In this document: positions 11,571-21,412 of the stretch, piece by piece
How the letters are laid out: every line of letters starts with the position of its first letter
Numbering within the stretch: the first letter of the stretch is position 1
Assembly: GCF_050436995.1 (NCBI RefSeq)
Contig: NC_134764.1
Coordinates: 2,604,001-2,668,000 of the forward strand
Direction: 5' to 3'
DNA length: 64,000 bases
Origin: Anticarsia gemmatalis
Lineage: Eukaryota > Arthropoda > Insecta > Lepidoptera > Erebidae
The notes under the pieces: model-generated
The model's input: the letters and a program-made list of their open reading frames with translations, nothing else
What the model was told of the DNA's origin: nothing
Databases searched by the model: none
Program-made: the position numbers and the translations under genes

Positions 11571-12915
11571 TATTCCAGATGTTACTTTAAATTTCCATAA
11601 TATAAACAATCGTTTACAGTTTCAATGTCGTCCGCCCACCAAATGTTTTGATTTTGTTTCATGATTTTTCTCCATTTCAGCGTAAGTTTGAGGCTGTTGG
11701 CACTTGTTAAATGAAAAGATGCGGTTAAATATTTGTTTTGCTAATTATTTATGCATTATTTTGCAATTTTGATAAATTAGATGGCCAAAATTGGTATCAT
11801 ATTGACAGATTCAAAGATAAGATAATTTTTGATTTGACATTTTGTTTGGCATAGAGGAAAATGTACTGTAGATAAAGAGAAAATGAGATAAACAACATTT
11901 AAAAAGATACCTAATAAAAAAGATAATTTTCTCCTCAAATTGACTAGTCTAAGAATTTTGCTGGGTATGTCATTATTATTTTATTAACAGATAAAGCATC
12001 ATTAGTATCACGCCGATTATTGTCGAAGATGTAAGCACAGGTGTTCGAAATTTAATATTAAGCACGTTTTGCTATCGACAAAACTAGTCTTATTTCCATG
12101 TAGTAGGGGGCAGGCCGGCAGGGGTAAAAGGGCTAGCTGATTGGACTGAGAGAGCAGCATAGGTAAACGTTAAATAACCTCGAGCTGCATAGTGTTGAAA
12201 ATATTCATAATAGAAAAAGCAAACAACACTGCCTGATGGAGAACCGAACCCGGGACTCCGCAACCAAAAATTGTCTCACTTGTAAAGAAAGCTCAACATA
12301 GTTTTCAGGCGAGGAGAGACGAGCTTTAACTTTGTATGCAACTGTGATAATATATGAATTTGAGTACCTACTACAAGATAACTAACATTTTGCAGCGTCT
12401 GCTAGACAGAAAATCTGAATAGGCTTCTCAGGCAATAATAGAAGGTTATCACTAGATAGTTGCCCATCAATGGTACAGTTGGAGATGCATGCACTTCTAT
12501 TTCTATCACACATGAAATATGAATACAAATCGGTTTGAGCCATGTGAGTTGCTCCGAGTGTGACGTCGCAATCCGGCGCAGTTTTCACGGTTCCCCTATA
12601 ATATGTAAATTATAACACTTCTCAGGTCCATACATACACGAAATCACGCCTCCTTTACAAAGTGTTAGATGGGACTAGAGAAGGACCATACTTCTTAGTT
12701 ACTGTTTCAAAAGCTTTTGCTTCCAACACGGGAAAAATAATAAGAAGTAAGAAATGTCAAAATTTTAAAATCGATATCTAAATTTCATTCAATCATTCAT
12801 TCATTCGTCGATGAAATCAGCCTGCAATATTGAAAAGAATCGACCTATTTTCGTAAACAAATCTAAAGAAATTATCTTATTGTAAAAATATTTAAGGTCC
12901 TGTGATAATTTAACT
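11571..12915. promoter_or_regulatory. Divergent intergenic region WSCD / CNOT10
   Basis: 1345 bp between head-to-head starts. No TATA box at a persuasive distance is seen. A minus-strand open frame at 12598-12382 follows an AG acceptor-like site but matches nothing I recognise. A segment near 12241-12260 (gaaccgaacccgggactccg) looks like transposon-derived sequence. Confidence 0.35.
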
Positions 12916-14616
12916 ATGGCCACCGCAAAGGATGAACCAGTTGTCCTAGCACATGAGTGTTATGTCAAGAAGGATTACTCAGGGGCATTACAGCACCTCA
13001 ATGAATTGGAAAATCTTATTGGAAGTGGGAATAAGCGGGTACAGCATAATAAAGCAGTTGTGGAATTTATGGCTAGCGATATGAAGAATGTGGACAAGTT
13101 TAAAAAAGCTATCGCACAACTAACAGGACTGACATTTCCAGACATTGAAACTAAAGACCTGAGTGCACCATTCTTATTATACAACTATGCTGTGGTGTTA
13201 TATCATTCTAGATATTACTACCAGTGCGCTGTTCTCCTAGAGAGGTTGTTAACTTGTAAGAATGTGAAGGACAACAAGTTGTTTCAACAGATAGTACTGT
13301 TGTTGTTAGAATCAACTTTATGCAGACGGACATATGAGAAGACATTGGAGATAGCAAAGACACATGGTGAACCATTGAAATCAAACCCTGAAGTCAGTGA
13401 TCTCTTTGATAGGCTAGTCAGCAGAGCACAGCTCCTGATAGGACAGCACAAAGTGAAGTTAAACTTAAAGCCAGACTCAATAGAAAATGTTTTCATCATT
13501 GCGCAGCAACAGTATTTGAACGGCGATGTTAATGAGTCCTCATCTACACTAGGCCAATACAAGACTTTAAAGTATAATTACGATTTGAAAACACAAGGTG
13601 AAGATATCTGGGCAGCCATTAATAATAATCTTGGAGTTATATATTTATCAATCAAAAAACCATTTTTAGCTTCTAAGTATTTCCAGCATGCAGTCAAGGA
13701 ACATTTTAAAGCTATGGAATCTGAGGACAGTGAAAAACTAATAGCTTGTAGAGACCGACCATTGTATGTATTTAACTTGGGTCTTGCTTTACTCTCTGCA
13801 AACAATTCTGAAGGAGCATTTGAGTGTTTAGTTGAGGCAGCTAGACATTATCCAAATAATCCTCGGATCTGGCTTCATTTAGCTGAATGTTGTGTGAAGA
13901 AATGTTGCAGTGATGAAGCACAACAATACACAGTCAAAAAGTTAGGCAGTGGCCCTCACACTCGTATATTATTAGCTAAGGAAGGTAAAGAAAAGTACTC
14001 AACATCGGGAGAATCATTTGCAATACCTTCATTGTCATTAGAATTTGCAGCACTGTGCTTAAGGAATGCTATAACATTACTACCAAACCAAGAGCAACCA
14101 GCAGATATCACAGCACCTTTAATTCAAGCACCTCCTGGCCCACCGATCAACTGGAAACAGAGATGTGAACTGAAAAACTCAACATTTGTTCTACAAAGTT
14201 ATGTGTTACTACACCTACAGGATCCTTTATCGGCACTGATGAGTGCAAATGAGTTACTCAGTCAACCAGATGCTTCAAGTAGTCATAAAGCTTGGGCACA
14301 TATTTACGCTGCTGAAGCTCTTATAAACTTGGATCGAATAGCAGATGCAGTGGAACACTTACACCCACCAATGATACATGATCTTGTGTCAGTATTGCCA
14401 TATCAAATGAAAGATATGATTGCAGTAAGTGTGTGGGCAAAAGCTGCAGTCTGTCACATTCTCAGAGGAGATTTGGTGACAGCAAGGAAAATACTGTTAC
14501 AAATCAATTCCCCACGAGTCCTACCATTGCAGATGTATTTAGAAATATGTACAGGAAACATAGATAATTGTCACACATTACTTAGAAAACTAAGGTATAC
14601 TAACTTTACAATATAA
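12916..14616 (+). CDS. CNOT10: CCR4-NOT transcription complex subunit 10
   Basis: A single uninterrupted frame of 566 residues from ATG at 12916 to TAA at 14614-14616. The whole protein is helical and repeat-like, with TPR-type pairs such as residues YNYAVVLYHSRYYYQCAVLL, NNLGVIYLSIKKPFLASKYF and FNLGLALLSANNSEGAFECL. Their order and the C-terminal LLLQINSPRVLPLQMYLE-type ending match CNOT10 as I know it. CNOT10 pairs with CNOT11 on the N-terminal part of the CNOT1 scaffold in the deadenylase that shortens mRNA tails. It is shorter than the human protein (roughly 740) but covers the TPR core. The lack of introns is unusual beside spliced neighbours; the frame is intact and the codon use ordinary, so I treat it as functional. 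AATAAA follows at 14631-14636. Confidence 0.85.
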   Translation: MATAKDEPVVLAHECYVKKDYSGALQHLNELENLIGSGNKRVQHNKAVVEFMASDMKNVDKFKKAIAQLTGLTFPDIETKDLSAPFLLYNYAVVLYHSRYYYQCAVLLERLLTCKNVKDNKLFQQIVLLLLESTLCRRTYEKTLEIAKTHGEPLKSNPEVSDLFDRLVSRAQLLIGQHKVKLNLKPDSIENVFIIAQQQYLNGDVNESSSTLGQYKTLKYNYDLKTQGEDIWAAINNNLGVIYLSIKKPFLASKYFQHAVKEHFKAMESEDSEKLIACRDRPLYVFNLGLALLSANNSEGAFECLVEAARHYPNNPRIWLHLAECCVKKCCSDEAQQYTVKKLGSGPHTRILLAKEGKEKYSTSGESFAIPSLSLEFAALCLRNAITLLPNQEQPADITAPLIQAPPGPPINWKQRCELKNSTFVLQSYVLLHLQDPLSALMSANELLSQPDASSSHKAWAHIYAAEALINLDRIADAVEHLHPPMIHDLVSVLPYQMKDMIAVSVWAKAAVCHILRGDLVTARKILLQINSPRVLPLQMYLEICTGNIDNCHTLLRKLRYTNFTI

Positions 14617-14630
14617 ATTGTTTAATATAT

Positions 14631-14636
14631 AATAAA
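14631..14636 (+). terminator. Polyadenylation signal for CNOT10
   Basis: AATAAA 15 bp after the stop, followed by a T/G-rich stretch (tgttgttgttattc) that could be the downstream element. A weaker ATAAAG lies near 14761. Confidence 0.6.
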
Positions 14637-14894
14637 ATGTTTATCCATCTATGTTGTTGTTATTCTCTATCCTAGGCTGTGCTTTTGCGAATTTATTATG
14701 CCTGTGATTATATGTACATAAATAGAAAGAAATAGAAATTGTTTAGAAATGCAATATAGAATAAAGTATGCTTAAAATAAATTAATAGTGTATGCCGCAC
14801 TCTGGTGCATGTGTGGATAAGTAGGTAGTGGAAAATACATCAACTGCATAAACAACTAATAAATATATTATTCTATGGTGGAAAATAAAACAAG

Positions 14895-14900
14895 TTTATT
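14895..14900 (-). terminator. Polyadenylation signal overlapping the POP4 stop
   Basis: On the minus strand the stop TAA (14902-14900) runs straight into AATAAA (14900-14895), sharing one base. A further AATAAA-like word is not needed, so the 3'UTR could be only 10-30 bases. Confidence 0.6.
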
Positions 14901-15532
14901 TATAAATCAGGATGAATATGGCCTTTTATTTTCTTAGTAGATCTTTCAGCAGGTCTTACACACAGGTGCTTACCAAACAATGTAACCTTATGGCTATCCA
15001 TGAACATTTCAAATACACACTCTCTTTTAGGTATTGTTGTCACTATATTGTCCTTAGATACTATTTTAAAAGTATTCCTCGTGTCCATTATACAAATGCC
15101 AGTTTTTCCAACATAGCTCGGGCACTTTGATCTTATTACATTTAAAATACTTCCATGGAAATCAGCCTTGTACAAAGCTTGCGTAAAATTATCCCATGCC
15201 TTGCTAGTCGGGTCCGGGATTGGACTACTCAAATCCAAAAGGTCCGATATATATTTTAACCAAATTTTGTTCATTGGCAGCATATCATTATACTTTACAC
15301 CTTTTCTAGGTATGTTGTAAAACCCTAGAGTTTGCTTCTCTTTTCTTGTGAGGATACGCAGTTTCTTTTTCTTGGTTCCTTTTTTATGACCTTTGCTTTT
15401 CTTCTTTGCGAGAACAAAATCAGTTTTCAGCTCAGATTCAATATTCGCATTCCCTGATTTTTTCACATTAGACTTTAGAAATCCAACGATCGCCTCGGCT
15501 GCTGCTTTGTTAAAAGTTTCGTCCGATGCCAT
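14900..15532 (-). CDS. POP4: Ribonuclease P/MRP protein subunit p29
   Basis: One-exon frame of 210 residues starting MASDETF at 15532. The N-terminal third is Lys-rich (KKKSKGHKKGTKKKK), typical of an RNA-contacting tail. The C-terminal two thirds carry the Rpp29 fold signatures: LGFYNIPRKGVKY, a KADFHGSILNV strand, SKCPSYVGKTGI and the closing ERSTKKIKGHIHPDL. Human POP4 is 220 residues with the same layout. The protein is part of RNase P, which removes tRNA 5' leaders, and RNase MRP, which cuts pre-rRNA; it acts in the nucleus and nucleolus. It converges on CNOT10 with 283 bp between stops and diverges from the aldo-keto reductase. Confidence 0.92.
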   Translation of the reverse strand: MASDETFNKAAAEAIVGFLKSNVKKSGNANIESELKTDFVLAKKKSKGHKKGTKKKKLRILTRKEKQTLGFYNIPRKGVKYNDMLPMNKIWLKYISDLLDLSSPIPDPTSKAWDNFTQALYKADFHGSILNVIRSKCPSYVGKTGICIMDTRNTFKIVSKDNIVTTIPKRECVFEMFMDSHKVTLFGKHLCVRPAERSTKKIKGHIHPDL

Positions 15533-15987
15533 TTTAAATATTTGTATAGCTTAATTTAGAAATAAAATACTTTATTAGCAAAACCAAAGCATGTGTGAAT
15601 CTGTGAAGTAAACAAAGTGCTGTCAGTGTGATTGCTTTTGTCACTTGTCAGTGTCAATTCTTTACGGCCCTAATGCTGATTATACGCTAAACGAAAAGTT
15701 TATAGGTGTCTCATACTTTAGGCGATTTTAGGAAAAAGAATCTCTTAGATGTTAACATTGTCGATTTTTTACATTATTGTTCTACTGTCGTTATCTGTCA
15801 GTAATGTCAAAATACTGTCGTATTTGTCGCACAGTTACGGCAAGTAGGTACAGTTTGTTTATTTCGAACTTTTGAACTCGGTTTTATAAATATTGATAAG
15901 ATTGTTCTAGATAAACACTCCACTGCAACTATTAATATCAACTTGAGCGCTATTTTGCTATCTAAGACGAGACTATAAAACTGAAAT
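15533..15987. promoter_or_regulatory. Bidirectional promoter region POP4 / aldo-keto reductase
   Basis: 455 bp between divergent start codons, with no other coding frame of note. It must hold both 5'UTRs and both promoters. A TATAAAA at 15974-15980 lies only 8 bases before the AKR start, too close to be its TATA box. Words of the type gtcagtgt repeat near 15618-15655 without a known meaning. Confidence 0.5.
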
Positions 15988-18808
15988 ATGGTACAAAAAG
16001 TTCCCAAAGTAAAACTTTCAAGTGGTCATGAAATGCCGATAGTTGGACTTGGCACGTATGCTGTAAGTTTAATCTAGATCTTGTTATAAAGATACGATAA
16101 TATTGCCTTGTACATTATATAGTAATAATATGCATCATCATTGTATTGCTATTTTTATGAGTGGAGGTAAATATGTATGGATTAGTTAGCAAATCAACCT
16201 TCAACATATCCATTTGAAATGCAAATATTATGCAATTGATTGAACTAATGGATTTTTAAGAATAGTATAGTACTTACAGGTATACATTACACTGTTTGGT
16301 ACACATTATTATTTATTAAGAAGCCACTAAAATCCAAAATAGTTAGTTCATATTGTATCATGTATTATACAAATTGTTGTTGTCTTTCACAGGGGATAGG
16401 TACTTGTTTGGTATTAAAACTTATAAGCTAACTAGCTAACTAATGCACATTATAATTTGACTACTGTCTAGCTCAAAACATATTCTAAACTTTTCATACA
16501 AACTTTGTTCTAAATTTCAGAGAAAGGCAGATCCAGCTCAATACAGGCAGGGTGTGGAGTGGGGCATAGAGGCTGGATACAGGCACATAGACACAGCATC
16601 ATCATACAACAATGAGGTCTATGTAGGAGAGGGCATAAACAATAAGATAAAAGATGGAACTGTTACGAGAGATCAACTTTTTGTTACTACTAAGGTAAAA
16701 TAAATAAAATAGTGTGTAGTGTTTTGTATGTAGACTTGTTATTTATAGATCACACTATTTAATAAACAGTAAGCTGCTATAGGTACAGCAAAATTTTTAA
16801 ATGCCACTTTGAAATGAAGTGCTATCTCTCAAGTGTCTCTGTCACCAATTCTCCTACTCCTATGATGATTATTTCATGAGAAAAATAAACAGTGTGGATG
16901 TAATAAGGTATATTCAGAGACACTCTAATGGTCTCTGCAACTTTATCATGTTAAAAAAAGAAATAAGGGGAGAACATAAAAGTTGTTTAATCATATAAAT
17001 ATATTTGATTAATTTATTGATGATTAAGTTATTAAAGTTATGATGATTAGGGTAATGTTAAATTATAATTTCTTTCGTGTGTTCAGCTTTGGAATAACTG
17101 TCACGCAGAAAGTGATGTGGTACCATCATTGAAGGACTCTCTGGCAAGACTTAAATTAGACTATGTGGATTTGTACCTGGTACACTGGCCAGTTTCAGTT
17201 AATGTAAGTATTTATACAGGCACAGTTTTATTGGGACCTAAAATATTTTGTTGATGTCAAAAAGTTTAGTTCAAAGTAGTTTGTAGTGCCTATAACTTGT
17301 AAAGTCAGGCTTTAGCCTGTAGCACTTCTTTAATGATGAAATTCAAAGAAGGTTACCAATAATTTCTTCAGTTGGATATCAGCCATTAGCCAGTTAATTT
17401 AAAAATTGATCTATATTGGTTCAGAAGACAAGCTTAGCTCTAGTAACTGGCTGGCCAAGTAGCCTAAAAACTAAAGGGTATTATTATAATGTTGTATATT
17501 TTCAGGCTAATGGTGGTGATGCTGACATTGATTACCTAGAAACATGGAGGGGTATGGAAGAAGCGGTGAAACTTGGTCTAGCCAAGTCTATTGGAGTTTC
17601 TAACTTCAATGAACAACAGTTAGAGAGGCTGATAAAGGCAGCTAATATCAAACCTGTTTGTAATCAGTTTGAGGTAAGTAACTGAGGAAATAAAAATTAT
17701 TAAATATACATTTTTATTGCCCTTAAAACTATGGGACAATAGACTAAAACAACAACTTGCTATTTGAAAAACTATTTGTGCTCAAAACACCCATAATTCT
17801 CAATGCAGTGGCTACACCTTATTTATCTTACTCTATGCACTTCTATGCAGTATGGATGCCGTCGAGAATAGTTCTAGATTATTATTAGTTTATATTGATG
17901 ACTTGTATGGTCTATAATTATTTTTATGATCCTGCTCTCATTAATATTTAATCGCGCTAATTAAAAATTCTATTCATTTCCTAATCCTCTTTTCGTTGCA
18001 AACATTTATTCATTGAATAATTCATTTTCAGATTAATCCCACTCTAACACAGCACAAGTTAGTGGACTTCTGTAAGAAGTTATCCGTAGTGCCGGTCGCG
18101 TATACGCCCTTAGGACTGATATCGGAAGCGCGGCCGGAGTTTAATGGACTGGACGCGATCAAAACTGATGCGAGACTCGGGGACATAGCACAGAAGTATG
18201 GCAAGACTCGCGCTCAGATTGCTTTGAAATATTTGGTAAGTTGATTAATAAAATTAGAGTAAAATATCAGCTTTAAATTTGCTATTTCTATTTCAAGACA
18301 CTCATTGAGTTTTATAATTACGCCAAATGTGTAGAAAGAAACAAGATCAACAAACCATCGATACTTAACTTGCTTGCTTACTTGTCAGTATGTCACCCAT
18401 CTCATTACTCTCACACAGCTGTTCAGCTGAAACATCTTTGCTAAATTTTGAAGGCCCAAGATCTTAGAATTATATGGCCTTAATTGGCCGTTATAATGGT
18501 GTATGCCTGCGTGCGTTCGTTTTTCTGCTTGAGACATAGTATAATAACTTGTTATGTGTTTAACTAAAAGTTTGATCTTCATCAACTATTAAACATTTTC
18601 AAAGTATGTAATAAATCTTTATTTTTAGCTACAACGCGACATAGTAGTCGTACCAAAATCATTCACGAAGTCACGTATCGCAGAGAACTTGGAGTTATTC
18701 GACTTTGAACTAACACAGGACGAGATGACAATCGTTGACGGTTTCAATATCAATCACCGATGTGTTCCCGCTAATGCTTTCTCTAGCTTTAAAAATTACC
18801 CTTTTTAA
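15988..18808 (+). CDS. Aldo-keto reductase (AKR family, AKR2E-like)
   Basis: Six exons join in frame, each in phase 0: 15988-16062, 16521-16694, 17087-17203, 17506-17673, 18032-18235 and 18629-18808, giving 305 residues. The catalytic tetrad is visible: Asp49 and Tyr54 in DTASSY, Lys83 in VTTK, His116 in LVHWP. Further signatures are MPIVGLGTY near the N-terminus, SIGVSNFN, the QFEINPTLTQ strand across exons 4-5, and VVPKSFTKSRIAEN, which binds the NADPH 2'-phosphate. The enzyme reduces aldehydes or ketones with NADPH in the cytosol. Lepidopteran relatives (AKR2E) include a 3-dehydroecdysone reductase and general carbonyl reductases, but the substrate cannot be read from sequence. AATAAA lies at 18851-18856. 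Confidence 0.93.
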
Positions 18809-18850
18809 AGGTATTTATAATGCTCATTATCACGTATAAATTCTGAGAAA

Positions 18851-18856
18851 AATAAA
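18851..18856 (+). terminator. Polyadenylation signal for the aldo-keto reductase
   Basis: AATAAA 43 bp after the stop, followed by a G/T-rich segment (ttgttttgggtgagg) that fits a downstream element. Another candidate lies near 19003. Confidence 0.6.
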
Positions 18857-21412
18857 ATTGTTTTGGGTGAGGACAGTTTTTTTCGTTGGGTATAAGAACA
18901 AAGTTCTTTTTAGTGTATTATGTGTTAAACGCATTTGTGCCTATATAGTCTAGAAAGCAGGTATAGTGATAAACTTTTGATAAATGTACAATTTACTTGT
19001 TGAAATAAATCATGTTAATGTTATAATTTTGTATTAATTATTCAACTTTAGAATTATTTCCATCTAAATTAAAAAATAAATAGAGTATCAAGTAAAGACC
19101 TGTAAAGACATAAGCGGATCCGGGCATGGAATCCTTTCTTATGCAGCTGAGTAAATCATGATATATAGTAAAGCATTGAAATTTAATAAATAGGTTACTC
19201 TGGGTAGTGGATGAACATAAAATTAAAACCTCAATATAAATTGTCTGACAATTTTATTAATCGAAAAATATAAATAAATAAACATGTCAACATCGAATAA
19301 AAACTGAAACAATATTAAATAATATACAATTGATATTTAGCGTCAATGTTTAAGTCTTGGAATGTCTGTTTAAGATACCTCAAGGTAAAATAGCCTAAAG
19401 AACATTTTTTTTATTGCAACAAAATTGTGGCTATGGTACTTTATGGCAGCACTAGAATTCGTTTCTCTCTCCGTATTTAAATGGGAAGAAAGAGTGTTCT
19501 TATATATTAAATGCAGCATTTGGAAACAGAACATTATTTTGTAACAACTAGCCAGTATTCGATTCAGTACCTCGATTCTCTACCACTATCGACTACCGAC
19601 AACCGGCTAGCTATCGAAATTTTGCCAAAAAAGTTTCTAGGACGCCCGTCAGAGGCGCTGATAAGATTTTCTTCAAATTTCTCGATGACAGGTCGGTTGT
19701 CGGTAGTCGATAGTAATAAAGAATTGAGTTACTGATCTATAGTTAATTCGTATAATATTAGGGAGAGACTCGATCCTTTTAAATGTTGCAATACAAAATG
19801 TCGTTTAGGCTAAATTCATGAATTAAGACAAACCTTAGGCCATACTCAAGGAACCTTAAATAGGATTCTAAAAGTGGAGTACAAAAGCTGAAATGCATTA
19901 TTGGAACACAATGAAAGGAACTAAATACAGTTAGATAACAATTTTGAGAGAATATTTTGCTAAATAGTTTTATTTATTTGGAAGATCATTTAGTAAAAGT
20001 ACTATTATATAGGAAGATATTATAATTATTTCATTAATAATTGCCGGTAACTGTATTTAGGACCGTAATCAAAATCACTATTTCATTAAAGACCATTACA
20101 AACAAATTATAGTCAGATCATTATCAAACAATCTTGAACATCGTAGAGTCGTGCATCTATCAAAGAGTAAAACTTCATAATATCGCTATCAAACATGACT
20201 ATGAAAACTTTTCAGTTATATAAAAATATAGTAAAAAAGTTTTGTACAACAATCTATAAAACATTTGGGATCCCTTTGGGACATCAACTAGAAAAAAAAA
20301 ACGGCATTTGGTACATCGAAATTGCGCTTAAAAATACAAATCATACAGCCATTATAAACCCAAATAAATAATATTAAAATGACCATGAATTAAATAAAAA
20401 TCAGGTTTTTAAAATAAAAATTCATAATGTACATTTTGTCGACGTCAACGAATGGTATGTAACAACACAAAAACAATTACTTACATATGTAAGTTCTACA
20501 AAAATATAGTTTCGATGTCGATCGAGAGGCGTACAGACTTGCGAGAGAACGTTTAGTGCTAATTATACGCTTTAATTCATAAGAAAAAACAAATTATACC
20601 TTAAACTGACTATTATACTTGCAAAGCTAAACTTAAAAATTAAAAAACATGAATCAATTTTTCTTTCATTTTAAATAGGCGCTATAAAATATACAAATAT
20701 GTCATAAATTACGTCAAATATTCATGTTAGTAAACTTTCACTCGCAAGTCAGTTCTCGATACGTTTAACATAAAAATTATCACTTCACCTCACAATAACT
20801 GGAGCGCAGCTCAAGTATTTGTACATCTATTAAATAATGAGTCTAATTACAACTAAATACCAATGTGACGGTGTTCTAGAACATTCTATGCAACAGGTAT
20901 AGACGTATACCTCATTTGGCTTACGATTTTAAAGGACACTTAAAATTGCATTTAGTTACTATTCTAAATCTTTCTCTCAAGAAGGTATAACGTTTATACA
21001 TAGTTCTAAAAGTCACTTCTCTACATTAGTTTTAAGATACGTTTTTATGAGAAAAACTGTTATGATAACCAGGAAATCATAATAAGGCATATTGGAACTA
21101 TTTTCAATTCAAGTCAAGATTCTCTCGTTTCGGGGGGAGACCCTTGCTCAGCAGTGAATTGCAATGGATTAAAGTTATTGTAAAGGGTTTCGTCTCAGTT
21201 TACAACCAGTTTCAATTAAAGATTATTCTATTTATTAAACTACTACCAACTGGTGGCAACGAAAATAATTACACAGAAGTTTTATTCATACAAATTCAGT
21301 TTAAAATATATAATTGCGTAGTATTTATATCAATGGTACCAAAACCCAGATTTTCTCATAAAAAATCATATCTACAATTCAACAACAAAGTACCACCGTC
21401 ACACGATCCATT
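18857..21412. other. Convergent interval with MITE, no gene seen
   Basis: About 2.5 kb between the AKR and citrate-carrier 3' ends. It is AT-rich, contains the MITE at 19561-19737 and a fragment of the SINE-like repeat near 21130-21175. The right part is probably the citrate carrier's 3'UTR; a minus-strand AATAAA lies at 21236-21231. Confidence 0.45.
19561..19737. mobile_element. 177-bp MITE with about 43-bp terminal inverted repeats
   Basis: The innermost 20 bp of the repeats are exact: actatcgactaccgacaacc at 19585-19604 and its complement at 19695-19714. The outer parts are about 85% matched. A diverged inverted relative of its interior (cgcctctatcgggcgtctta) lies near 56450-56470. Confidence 0.65.

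Noticed and set aside
11571..11609. N-terminal extension of the WSCD protein (FILWKFKVTSGI before MVRRS).
   Set aside because: The extension begins at TTG, not ATG. The ATG at 11570 directly precedes the membrane anchor.
12975..13805. Minus-strand open frames within CNOT10.
   Set aside because: They are shadows of the 566-codon plus-strand frame, which has clear protein similarity.
15974..15980. TATAAAA as TATA box of the aldo-keto reductase.
   Set aside because: It lies 8 bases before the start codon, too close to allow transcription to start upstream of the ATG at the usual 25-30 bp spacing.
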